Origin: Phaeosaccion multiseriatum
Lineage: Eukaryota; Ochrophyta, other classes
DNA length: 64,000 bases
Reading direction: 5' to 3'
Assembly: GCA_965112735.1 (NCBI GenBank)
Contig: OZ218955.1
Coordinates: 1,240,001 to 1,304,000 of the forward strand
The position numbers and the translations under genes were made by a program. Under the pieces are notes generated by a model, which saw only the letters and a program-made list of their open reading frames with translations, was not told the origin of the DNA and searched no databases. Shown one piece after another: positions 39,494 through 56,115 of this stretch. Within the stretch, counting starts at the first letter, position 1, and the number at the start of each line of letters is the position of its first letter.

Positions 39494-41327
39494 AGGATGC
39501 TGCAGTCGTCCTCTCCAAAGTTAGCACCCGAGAGACACACTTTGAGCTGGTACGCGAAGCAGTCTTCGGTCTCATCCATGCCCACGGTGAGGTTCCAGTA
39601 CGCTCCTATTTAGAGAGGGAATGGCGTGCGTGCGTGCGTGCGTACGTGCGTGCATGCGTGTGCGTGTGTGTGTGCGCGCGATAGTGCGTGAGTAAACGAA
39701 TAGGTATGGGTAAAAGGGCATCCCCGGGTGCGGGGGCGGGGGTGATGATCATCTCATTGTTCCTCCCTGCGTCCCCTCCTGAGCTGTCTATGGACTGTTG
39801 GAGGCATAATTGTGGCTGTGTACTCCTCAAGTAAAAGTGGAGGCAACAACGCTGCCCCCCAACCAACCTGCTTTGCTCGTGGATCCCTCGTAGTTGGTAG
39901 TCCAGGATACGGGCGCTTCTGTGTTGTACCCACCCCATGTGGCGGGGGCTTCAGAGAAAGAGATTCCAGCTGGCGACGGCGTATTGTCGTTACAGTCCAC
40001 GTACTCGAAGTTGGAGGAGGAGGAGGTCGTGACGAGCTCCACTTCATAGTTGATACCGTTAGTGACCGCGTCGGGCAGAGTGAAGGACAGGCCGGTGGTG
40101 CCATCGCTGTCCTGCAGCCCGGCGGTGTAGGACTGGTCCAAGGGAAAATCGTCCAGCCCAAAGTAGCGGATTCGGATATTCGTGCTCATGGAGGAGAAAT
40201 CATTGGCAAACTCGACTTCCATGTTGACCATCTTGGTCTCGCCGTCCACATCATTTACGTAGCCAATGTCTGTAGTCATGTGTTGCAGCAGGGGGGGGAG
40301 GGACGAGAGCGTGGAACTGAGTTGGTGGGCGCAGAATCAGAATCGCCTGTCAGGTGATGTACCGTCCTTTCCGGTGCGTAAAACGAATGGAGGGTAACCT
40401 TCTTTGATCTCCGGGTCCTCTACGACTCGAAGGCCCTGTCCTTCCCAGTGTCCTTTCTCCCCAGCTTATCTGCCCCTGGAATCTTTCAGCTGGAGCCACC
40501 CCAGCCGGTCATGATGGCCTCACCTCACGACCCCCCGCCCCTCCCTGCCCCTGTCAGCTGCTGCTCATTCATTCAGTTCATCACCCACTCAACTCACCCT
40601 TCCACTGAAGGAAGATGCGCATCATCATGTTCTCGTCGTCGTAGTAGTACCCATAGTACACTGCCGATGTGTCGATCCTAGTCAAGTCCAAATCAGACCA
40701 GAACGGAGCCAGCATAGCCCCATCCACGTTGTCCGAGGGCAGGGCCAGGTTGCCCCAATTGCCGCTCTCGCACTCGCTGTCGCAAAAGCTCATATACCCG
40801 GTACTACTGATGCACAGCGCGTTTGCCCAGGTAGTTTCGAAGAAGCTAAGGTCCATTGGCATTTGCATGGTTTGGTACGCCTCAGAGTTGCTGAGTATCT
40901 GGAAGTAGTCCTCATTCTCCGTCAGGCTGTACTGGGTAAAGAAGGACTCAATATCGTCTGATTGCGTTGTGCTAATCTGATAGTTGCCCACGGAGTCGCC
41001 CGAGACAAGCTCCTCAAGCCGGCGTCCTCCCCTGGCAGCAACCTCCTTCTTCTTGGCCTTGGTGGATGCAGCTCGAGAGAGGGGCTTGTGGGAAGGCGAC
41101 GTGCTGATACGAGCACCGTCGATACTCTTTGCCGACGCCTTGACCTTAGCAACTGCGGTCTCAAAGGCCGCTCGTGCCCCGCCTGCTGTCTTCGTGGATG
41201 AAGCAGCAGCCGAAGCAACAGCACCAGTCGCCGGCACTTGCTCGACTGCGCCACCGGCAGCAGCCCATGTCACTGCTGCGGGCAGCAGCACGGCCAAAGA
41301 CAGCAATGCGGAAAGGGAGGGCTTCAT
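38568..41327 (-). CDS. Secreted NIDO-like protein, paralogue B
   Basis: Five exons, 566 residues: 41327-40598, 40269-39868, 39605-39380, 39230-39152 and 38831-38568, with the same phases as paralogue A. The signal peptide is MKPSLSALLSLAVLLPAAVTWA. The 'VAARGGRRLEELVSGDSVGNY' site, NIDO-like core ('CISSTGYMSFCDSECE', 'GAMLAPFWSDLDLTRID', 'MRIFLQWKGE') and downstream modules all correspond to paralogue A. The acidic linker is Ser-rich from a (CTG)n tract near 39455-39490. ATG 41327 was chosen over an upstream GTG because it aligns with the start of A. It is divergent from the tandem SET gene across 195 bp. Confidence 0.85.
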
Positions 41328-41522
41328 GTTCACCACGTGGGGAAGGACGTTCCTTCAAAGAGGAGTAGAAATGCGCCCTGTCCCAGGAGGTCGTGAAGTC
41401 CGTTACATGGGGACATACATCTCAAACTCGATTTCCCCCCTTGACCTCACAGGCTGGTCGAGGATCGGATTCGAGCCTCCCAACAGCAAGCGGTTGAAAT
41501 CCATCAAAATCGGTAAACCACG
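41328..41522. promoter_or_regulatory. Short divergent promoter region, NIDO-B / tandem SET
   Basis: 195 bp between opposed start codons. It contains a C tract ('gatttcccccccttgacc') near 41430; no known box was recognised. Confidence 0.45.
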
Positions 41523-44500
41523 ATGGCGTCCCTAAGGAGGTTGCGTCCGGTGCATGTCGCGCTGTCCTTGCTGTGCCTGTGCCCTTGGGTGAGGCGTGCT
41601 GTTTGTGGAGAAGCTGGTGGGGCTGCTTCTGCTGCTCTTGCGGCAGAGAAGGAAGATGCCCGGCGACTCGTCGATGAAAACTTTCTGGCTTGGTTCGAGG
41701 AGCAGGGGGGTAGGGTTACAGGTGTGACGGTAGGGAGATTTGCGGGCTACGGGCGGGGACTACTAGCCACGCAGCCCCTTCAGGTTAGTATGAAAGCCAT
41801 AGTATTACACTGCTGTAACTGGAAGCCTCCTCTCAACACCACCACCATTACTTCTGGGGTCATATGTGAACTGTCTTTTCCCTCCCAGGATGGTGACACA
41901 GTTCTTCAGGTGCCGTCCTCGATCATCATCTCCAGGCAGCTGTTGATTTCTTCCGCCCGCATTCCGGAGGCCGAGCGAGACATCTACAAGCGGGCACAGG
42001 ACGAAACCTCGGTGAGTCGGACAGGGCGATAGTGAGACACCTTAGCTAGCCACAGACGATGAGGGCAGACGTATGCTGAGTCACAACCCCCCAAGGGATT
42101 CACTTCTCTTCGCCTCTGAAGGCGAACTGATGGAAATCCATTCCCCCACGGCAGCGCGCTCACGAGAGACAGACACGCGCACCCCACTGTACTATGTGGT
42201 CCCACGCTCACCCGGCTCTCCCTCCCTTGCTCTCGCCTCTCTGACTCACTCACGCACTCACCCAGGCACTGGCCATGTTCTTACTCAAGGAGGACAGCCT
42301 TGGCGACGACAGCTTCTGGGCGCCGTATCTGGTAAGCTACGCTGATGTACCACCAACTCCTGCAACTGCTCTTTCCACAGTGTAGGACGCTACAACTACA
42401 CTCGAATTACAACAACTCCTTATCCACACTCCCCGCCCCTCCCTTCTGCTGCCATTCCTCCAGGCCGTGCTGCCCTCCTCCGTGCCCTCCAGCCCCTTCT
42501 TCTCCGCAGAGGCTCTCTCTCTCTTGCAGGACGAGTGGGCCCAGGGCGTCGCAGCGAGCGCCAAACTGAGGATCGAGGCACTGCACAAGCAGGCTCTTCC
42601 TCTGCTCGAGAAACTGCTGCTGCTCCCCGTGGAGGCTGCAGCAGGTGCCGATGGTGGCAGCAGCACCAGCACCAGCAATAGTAGTAGTAGTAGTAATAGT
42701 AGTAGCGGTAGCCACAGCAGTAGAAGTAGTCGGAGCAGCAGCAGCAGCACCAGTAGCAATAGTAGCAGCCGCAGGACCATCCACGGCAACAGTAGCAGCC
42801 TGGAGGCCTTCGCATGGGCAGCGTCAATCATCGACAGCAGGGCGCTGCGCTTCCGAGGGGTGAGGCAGCTCGTGCCGCTCGCTGACATGTTCAACCATGC
42901 CAATCACCCCGTGCAGAGGTTAGTGGACAGGGAGGGAGGGAGGGAGGGGAGGGGAGGAGGGGGGCTGCCTAGTCGTTGTTGGAATCTTAGTCTTGGGATG
43001 GACGTGTTTCGAAGGAGAAGAGGGCAGGACATGCGTCTACGCTGGCCCTCCGCAAGAACAGCTCTTTGCTCCCTCCCTCCCTCCCTCCCTCCCTCCCTCC
43101 CTCCCTCCCTCCCTCCCTCCCTCCCTCCCTCCCTCCCTCGCTCCTCCCTCCTCATCCTCCCTCCTCCCTCCTCATCCTCCCTCCTCCCTCCTCCCTCCTT
43201 CGTCCTGCCTCTATCACTCCCTCCCTCCCTCCCTCCCTCCATCCCTCCCTTCCTCCCTCCTTCCCTCCCTCCCTTCCTCCCTCCTTCCCTCCCTCCCTCC
43301 CTCCCTCCCTCCCTCCCTCCCTCCCTCCCTCCCTCCCTCCCTCCCTCCCTCCCTCCCTCCCTCCCTCCCTCCCTCCCTCCCTCCCTCCCTCCCTCCCTCC
43401 CTCCCTCCCTCCCTCCCTGCCTGCCTGCCTCTCTCTTCCCTCTCCCTCTGTTGTCGCTCAGGGTGGCTGACTCGGGCAGTTTCTTTCTGCGCTATCACCA
43501 GGAGGAGAAGGACGGCATTCGAATACTTGCCGACAGAGTCGTGCAGCAGGGGGATCAGGTTAGTTTCAGTTTCAGTTTCTGTTTGGGCGGGGCCTGCTTT
43601 CAAGTCCCCCCTCTTTCTCTATCACACACCATCGTCTCACTCTCTCCCTCTCCCTCTCTCCCTCTGCCTCTCTCCCCTTCCTCTTTCTCTCCCCCTCCCT
43701 CTCTCTCGCACACACTCTCGCCTTACTCTCCCTCACTCTCTCCTCCTCCCCCCCCCCCCCCTCCGCCCTCTATCTCTCTCCTTAGGTGTTTGAAGACTAC
43801 GGCGACAACCCCAACTCCATCTACCTGGAGTCCCACGGCTTTGTGCCCGACCCTCTTGGAGAGGCTAACCCCTTTGAATGCGTCAAACTCACTCTCCGCC
43901 AACCACCGCCGCCTTTCAGTGGTCAGAGCGTTGACGACAAGGGGTAAGGAAGGAGGGAGGGAGAGAGGGAGGCACGAACAAGAAAAAGAGAAAGGAAGGA
44001 AGGAAGGAAGGAAGGAAGGAAGGAAGGGAGTGAGGGAGGGACGGAGAGCGTGATGAGAGTCAAGTAAGCGCGAGGTCAGGATCTCCCTCTTCGATTAACG
44101 ATGTACATCCCTCCTCCTCCTCCTCCTCCTCCTCCTCCTCCTCCTCCTCCTCCTCCTCCTCCTCTTCCTCCTCCTCCAGTAGCAGCAGCAGCAGCAGCGG
44201 TACCCTCTCCGAGGAGAGAGATGCCCTCTTGCGGCTCCTTCAGGTGATTGTGTAGCAGGTTGGAGCGCTTGACTTCCATCTATCTCGACTACACGTGACG
44301 GGAGGGACTCGATGCAAATCCCATGCTGTGTTTTTTATGAATGCTTTGGCTGCCTTGTCTCTCCTCTCCACGACACCACCCCCCCGCCCTCAACCCCACC
44401 CCACTCACGCACCCACCCGCCCGCAGCTCCTCCTCACACCCCCCACCGCAATAACCCCTGTCTCCCTCCTGCAGCTACCCACGGTTCTGGAGCTGTGCCT

Positions 44501-46499
44501 CGCCTCCTCTTCGGTCTCAACTTCAACTTCAACTTCAGCTTCAGCTTCAACAAGAGCTGGTCAGGTGGCCTTGCCCGGCTACGCGGAGCAAGTGATGCGA
44601 GTGTGGAGCATGGACGGCGCTCAGCTGGCCAAGTGCTCGCATTCGTTGCAGCAGCGATCACAGGCACAACGGCAGGCCGGCGTGAGTGGAGTAAGCAGGG
44701 AGCTGTGTCGGCCTGAGGCGTCGCCAGCGCTGAAAGCCGGTGTCGTGACAGCCGCTGTGCAGGTGTGTGCATGCAAGTGTGTACACACGTGAGACTTATG
44801 GCTCGTTGGCAGGGACAGGAGAGAGGGGATGGCGGAGAAGAGGGGGAGGGGGGAGAAGGCAACTGTGGCTCTTGAAGCTCCACAACCAAAGCACCACTTC
44901 AAGGGCTGCCGTTCAAATCGCTTCCTCCTTGACACTTTGCGCTGCTGTATCACCAACTGCTGCCGCTGCTGCTGTTGTTGTTGCTTTTTTGCTCCGGCAG
45001 GAGCGACTCGCGGCGTATTCCTCCTGGGGCACCGAGGAGGAGGAAGCACTACTGCTGGAGCTGGAGCAGCAGCAGGAGGAGGAGAAGGAGGAGGAGGAGC
45101 AATTGGATACACAGCAGCGGCAGCAGGAGGAGGAGCAGGAGCATAGGCGGATGGCAGTGACGTACAGACTTCTCCAGAAGAGGGTGATGCACACCATACT
45201 TGCCGCCCTTGAGCCGCAAGATGCTGCGGATGTATCACCAACTGCTGTAGGGGAGGAGCCCTCTCAAGAAGAAGCACAGGAAGCAGTGGCAGCAGCAGCA
45301 GCAGTTGGTGATACGGCACCAGGAAAAGTTGCTGATACAGCAGGAGGAGCAAGGGGGAAAGGACAAGAGAATGGCGAGCTCGACATATTGGTGAAGCAGT
45401 TCAACGAGTGGATGGAAGATCAGGTGTGTGTGTGTTTGTGCGTATGTATGTATGTATGTATGTATGTATGTATGTGTGTGTGTGTGTGTGCGTGTGTGTG
45501 TGTGTGTGCAATTTATTTTCAGTCCATCCATCGCTCTCAGCAGTCCAGTCGCTCTCCTTCTCTCTCTCTCTCTCTGTAGTAGTGCTGTGCTTACACACAT
45601 GCACACGCCCACCCACCCACCCACCCACCCACCCACCCACCCACCTACCCACCCACCTACCCACCCACCTACCTTGCTTGCGTACGCTTCTTCTCTCAAA
45701 GGGCTGCACGTCCAACAGACTGGCGGCAGCGCCGGTGCCAGGCATGCGCATCGGCACCTTCGCAACGGAGGACATTCCTGCCGAGGAGCTCTACTTGTCT
45801 GTGCCCACTGCTGTCATCATGTCCGCGGCCACAGCCCGAGCTGACAAGCATATGGGGCCCGTGCTTGAGCGTTTGCGCAGAGGGCTCTCGAGCAAGGTTA
45901 GTAGAGATGTAGAGGTGTGTACATGACATGGGTAGAGGGTTGGGTAGGGTAGGGTAGGGTGGGGTAGGGTAGGGTGGGGTAGGGTGGGGTAGGGTAGGGT
46001 ATGGCAGGGGCAAGGGGCACGGGCAGGACACAGGGAAAGGCACATACTGGCATAGACTGAGGGAATGGACTGAGTGCAGAGACTGAGGGCATGGACTGAG
46101 TGCAGAGAATGACGGCAAAGACTGGCGCAGACTCATCCGTCCACTTCCCTCCACCCCTACACACCCTTCCCTTGCACGTCTCTCCGTCGTAGGGCTGGAA
46201 TGATGACGTGGACTCTCTCCTCCTCTTCCTGCTCCACGAGAACTTCGAAAAGGGTGAGGAGAGCGCCTTCTGGCCCTACCTCGCCCTCCTGCCCCGTCTG
46301 GAGGACATGAACTACCCCCTCTTGTACGCCTCGGCCGATGTGCAGCTCCTTAAGGTGTGTGCGTGTGTGCGTGCGTGCGTGTGTGCGTGCGTGTATGGGT
46401 GAGTGTGTGGCCAGGTAACAGACGTATGCCTCATCGCTCGGATCTGAACCGGTCTTGAACTCAGGCTCACACATATACGCGCGCACACATACACGGTAT

Positions 46500-46550
<51 letters not shown>

Positions 46551-46731
46551 CGCCCACCCACCCACCTTCTGTCCTGACACCCACCACCCACGCGCCTTCT
46601 GTCCTGACAACCGCTACCAGGGGTCTACGGTGCACTCCGAGCTCGTGCAGTACCAGACCGCCGTGCTTTCCGCCTTCGAGCGCAAATGGGACAAGGGGAG
46701 GGCACTGGACAATGTGCTGGGAAAGGTGTGC

Positions 46732-46762
<31 letters not shown>

Positions 46763-49700
46763 CGTGTTTGTGTGTGTGCGTGTGTGTGCGTGTGTGTGCG
46801 TGTGTGTATGTGTGTGTGTGGGGGGGTTGTGTGTTTGGGTGTGTTTGGGTGTGTGTTTGTATGTTTGTATTTCAGACTGAGGCTCGGTAGGCAGTCAGGA
46901 CTTGTGCAATCGGCAGTGACGTCTCTGCCCGGCCCTCCTGCCCCTGCACTGCCGTTGCTCCACTGACGGGTTGATGCTTCGTTTGCTCTTGTGCATCGTC
47001 CTTTGGCCCACCTGCACACCTGCCGTGTACACACACATCTGCCTGTGTGCATGTGTGTGCACGTGTGTCTGTGTACGTCGTGTGTATATGCGTGTGTGCG
47101 TATATGCGTATGCGTATGTTTGTGTTTGTGCGTGTGCGCGCGTGCGTGCAGGGCTTCCTGACTCTGGAGCGGTACCTGTGGGGCTCTGCCATTGTGGACA
47201 GCCGCAGCATCTGGTGGGGAGGGGGGAGACACCTCGTGCCCATGCTGGATCTCGTCAACTGTAAGGAAGGGCCCGAGGGGGCGAGGTGAGACGGCAACAG
47301 AAGAGACGAGAGAGGGGAACAGAAGAGAAGAGAGGAGAGGGGAAAACACATATATACACAGACACCTAATCCCCCCCTTCCTCCTCCTCCTCCTCCTCCT
47401 CCTCCTCCTCCTCCTCATCATCATCATCATCTTCTTCTTCTTCTTCTTCTTCTTCTTCTTCTTCTTCTTCTTCTTCTTCTTCTTCTTCTTCTTCTTCTTC
47501 TTCTTCTTCTTCTTCTTCTTCTTCTTCTTCTTCTTCTTCTTCTTCTTCTTCTTCTTCTTCTTCTTCTTCTTCTTCTTCTTCTTCTTCTTCTTCTTCTTCT
47601 TCTTCTTCTTCTTCTTCTTCTTCTTCTTCTTCTTCTTCTTCTTCTTCTTCTTCTTCTTCTTCTTCTTCTTCTTCTTCTTCTTCTTCTTCTTCTTCTTCTT
47701 CTTCTTCTTCTTCTTCTTCTTCTTCTTCTTCTTCTTCTTCTTCTTCTTCTTCTTCTTCTTCTTCTTCTTCTTCTTCTTCTTCTTCTTCTTCTTCTTCTTC
47801 TTCTTCTTCTTCTTCTTCTTCTTCTTCTTCTTCTTCTTCTTCTTCTTCTTCTTCTTCTTCTTCTTCTTCTTCTTCTTCTTCTTCTTCTTCTTCTTCTTCT
47901 TCTTCTTCTTCTTCTTCTTCTTCTTCTTCTTCTTCTTCTTCTTCTTCTTCTTCTTCTTCTTCTTCTTCTTCTTCTTCTTCTTCTTCTTCTTCTTCTTCTT
48001 CTTCTTCTTCTTCTTCTTCTTCTTCTTCTTCTTCTTCTTCTTCTTCTTCTTCTTCTTCTTCTTCTTCTTCTTCTTCTTCTTCTTCTTCTTCTTCTTCTTC
48101 TTCTTCTTCTTCTTCTTCTTCTTCTTCTTCTTCTTCTTCTTCTTCTTCTTCTTCTTCTTCTTCTTCTTCTTCTTCTTCTTCTTCTTCTTCTTCTTCTTCT
48201 TCTTCTTCTTCTTCTTCTTCTTCTTCTTCTTCTTCTTCTTCTTCTTCTTCTTCTTCTTCTTCTTCTTCTTCTTCTTCTTCTTCTTCTTCTTCTTCTTCTT
48301 CTTCTTCTTCTTCTTCTTCTTCTTCTTCTTCTTCTTCTTCTTCTTCTTCTTCTTCTTCTTCTTCTTCTTCTTCTTCTTCTTCTTCTTCTTCTTCTTCTTC
48401 TTCTTCTTCTTCTTCTTCTTCTTCTTCTTCTTCTTCTTCTTCTTCTTCTTCTTCCTCAGAGTACATTCGACTACGCTATCGCCATCTGGAGACGCCGCAG
48501 AGACGAGGGCCCCTTGGGCCTTCAAGAAGGGAGAGCAGGTCAGAAGGTCCCCACAGTGCGTAACAGATACACCACACCACTCTCTGTACATGTCTCTCTC
48601 TCTCTTGCTTTCTCTCTCTCACTCTCGTGTGTGTACCTCCCTCACTCTCCTCTCTCCCCCGCCTCCCCCATATGCTTCTATGCTTGTTTCTCTCTCCCCG
48701 CCTCCCCCATACTGTCGCTCTCTCTATGCTTGTTTCTCTCTACCCCCTACTTCCTCACCCACTCACCCACCCACCCACTGACTTACTTCCCCCCCCCCCC
48801 TAGGTGTTCGAGGACTACGGACAACCCAATTCCATCTACTTCTTGTACCACGGCTTCTCTCTGGAGCGCAGCAAGCACGACTGCGTCAAGGTTGAGGGGG
48901 TGATGCCAACCAATGCCGACAAGGGTGAGTGTGTGCGCGTGGGTGGGTAGGTGGGTGTGAGTGTGAGTGTGTGTGTGTGTGTGCGTGTGTGTGCATACGT
49001 GCGTGCGGGCCGGCGGGCGTACGTGAGAAGAAGTTCCCTCCTTCCCGTGCGAGGGTCGACACCCAACACTTTCCCCGTCCCCGCCCCTCACAACACCACC
49101 ACCACCACCACCAACAACAGCAACAACAACGCGTCCTCATTCACTCTCTCCTTCCCTCTGCCCCCCCCCCCCCCTCTCTGTATTGGATGGCACCTGACGT
49201 GACTCACTGGCAATCAATCAATCAACGATCAATCACTCAATCAATCAATCCGATCCCCTCAGACACCAGAGCTGCTCTGCAAAAGGCCTTCCCCCGCGGC
49301 AGACCCTCCTTCTGCGTTTCCCCGGGGCGCCTCACAGCGGACTTTGTGGCGTACGTCCGCATCACTTCCGGCCTTGGCATGCCTCTGTCAGAGGAAGACG
49401 AGGTGCGCCAGTGCTTACTCATTCTGATTCTACTTCTTAGTGCTCAGTGTCAGTCTCCGGCCACTCAGGCTCTCTCGGCTGGTCAGCTCACTTCACACAC
49501 ACACACACATTCACACACACATTCACACACACATTCACACACACACACACATTCACATACACACACCAACCCCCTCCCCAGGCCGATTCCGGCAGTACCA
49601 GTGCCTTGGCCGCTCTCCTGGACCCCCCGGGGGTGTCTGCCTTGCTGGACTGGACTCGGCAGCGCCTGTCCGCCTACCCTGCCCTCAAGCTCAGCAACGG

Positions 49701-50214
49701 CCCTGACGACCTCACGGCGCCGGTGAGGGAGAGGGGGAGGGAGGGAGGGAGGGAGGGAGGGAGAGTAAGGGAGAGAGGGAGGGAGAGAGAGGGGGAGGGA
49801 ATGAAGGAATGAGTAAGTGAATGGTGAGGGAGAGAGGAAGGGAGGGAGGGAGGGAGAGATGGAGGGAGGAAGGGAGTGGGTGAGTGACTGAGTGACTGAG
49901 TGAGTGAGTGGGTGAGTAAGTGAATGGGGGCGGAGGGGTGCGTACTATCTCCACTCGTGTTGGCTGTTTTGTTTGTACTCACGGCCTCATTCCCTCGCTT
50001 CACTCGCTCCCTCTCCCCTGCTGTGTCTGCTCCCACCCCGTCTGAAAAGGAGGAGACCATTCTTGCTTTCTTAAAGAGTGAGCGCATGCTGCTGCACGCC
50101 TTAGAGGCCATGTGCGTCTCTCAGCAACAACAAAACGCAGACATCGCACGACGAAGCAGTGGCAGCGGTACTCGCAGCACCATAGGCGAGGAGAGCACCA
50201 GCAACACCACCACC

Positions 50215-50272
<58 letters not shown>

Positions 50273-50421
50273 CGCTTGACCAAGGCTCTTCGACTGCACT
50301 GAGCGCGGACACAGACGCACGCGCCAGTCTGGCCGAGGCTGGCGTTGGTAAGGCGGCGGCTGGTGCTCGTGTTGGTGCACCGGAGAGCGCCTCTTCAGAC
50401 CCCGCCAAGGCAGAACTCTGA
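41523..50421 (+). CDS. Tandem SET-domain protein (two Rubisco-LSMT/SETD-type units fused)
   Basis: Eighteen exons, 1127 residues: 41523-41783, 41889-42011, 42266-42331, 42464-42918, 43462-43558, 43786-43943, 44180-44243, 44475-44762, 45001-45423, 45702-45896, 46193-46354, 46621-46725, 47152-47285, 48460-48538, 48804-48924, 49263-49402, 49582-49722 and 50050-50421. The N terminus has a hydrophobic signal-like run. Unit 1: '[13 protein letters not shown]', a Ser-rich insert (about 215-260), '[14 protein letters not shown]' (N294, H295), '[19 protein letters not shown]' (Y339), then a helical substrate-binding-type region. Unit 2 starts in the same reading frame: '[19 protein letters not shown]', '[13 protein letters not shown]' (C836 where His is expected), '[13 protein letters not shown]' (Y875). 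These enzymes methylate lysine or histidine of specific proteins. Exon 9 spans the join between units, which argues for one polypeptide. Confidence 0.85.
43066..43430 (+). repeat. (CCCT)n arrays, acceptor side of SET intron 4
   Basis: Two CCCT arrays separated by CTCCT/CATC variants on the transcribed strand. The donor side of the same intron is GGGA-rich (42926-42962). Confidence 0.95.
45935..46003 (+). repeat. (GGGTA)/(GGGTG)n G-rich tract, SET intron 10
   Basis: Pentanucleotide tract with at least eight GGG or GGGG runs close together on the RNA-like strand, a candidate for G-quadruplex formation. Confidence 0.85.
47384..48455 (+). repeat. (TTC)n array of about 1.03 kb in SET intron 13
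   Basis: A short (CTC)n and (ATC)n lead-in, then uninterrupted TTC from about 47428 to 48454, roughly 340 triplets, ending five bases before the acceptor 'cctcag' at 48459. The strand carrying TTC is the transcribed sense strand. The 759, 529 and 366 codon open frames here are artefacts of the repeat. Confidence 0.98.
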
Positions 50422-51094
50422 GGGGCAGCCACCCACCAATCCATTGCCATCCCTTGCCATCCACTGCCATGCATTGCCATCTCTTGCCGTCCATTGCCAT
50501 CTATACTCATCCCTTACTGGCCTCCTCGGGCCGGAAGCTGGCCAGAAGCCAAGCCGGCATGGGGTATGAACAAAGTATATATATATATATGTGGCTATGA
50601 ACGTGGTGTATGGTCTACTATGCACATACACTGGTGTACATCCTACCTTCTCGACCCGGAAACCTTGGCACCTGGCACGAGAGCCCCCCTGCCATTTGGA
50701 ACCTCCGTGTCAGGTCGGGAGAGGGCCAGTTCTAGGCATATGGGAAGGAGGAGGAGGAGGAGGAGGAGTCAAGTGGCGTCGTGTCACTCAAGAGGCGCCC
50801 CGCGGCACTGTGGAGGGGCTTCTTCAGCAGTGCTGAGCTTGTTCAAAAACTAAAATAGAAGGGGCGGCGAGCCCTCATTGATATTACGTAACCTTACTTA
50901 TGTACGGATCTTCATCCCCTCTTCCTCCCTTTCCCATACAGTCCTACCCTACCCGTCCCTGTCCTAGATCATTCCCTCTGGGGCCGTAGAAGGCCCAGAT
51001 CGTTCCTCCTAGGGCCCAGATGATTTTCCCTCCCCTCCCCTCCCCTCCCCTACCACCCCGCTCACAACCCCTAACACGGTCCAATTAAGGCCTT
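50422..51094. other. Convergent intergenic region
   Basis: Between the tandem SET stop and the CWF19L2 stop. It has a 'ccattgccat' series at 50440-50505 (about 10-bp period), an (AT)n tract at 50578-50590 and a short GGA run near 50746. No gene was seen. Confidence 0.5.

Positions 51095-56115
<5,021 letters not shown>

Noticed and set aside
45935-46003. Interstitial telomere
   Set aside because: The unit GGGTA/GGGTG differs from known TTAGGG/TTTAGGG repeats and it is a short intronic tract.
46420-46470. Possible tRNA-like stretch ('gatctgaaccggtcttgaact')
   Set aside because: No acceptor stem or T-loop could be matched by eye; it lies inside a SET intron.
46312-48781. Very long poly-Lys, poly-Glu and poly-Phe open frames
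   Set aside because: They are the six-frame readings of the TTC array inside SET intron 13.
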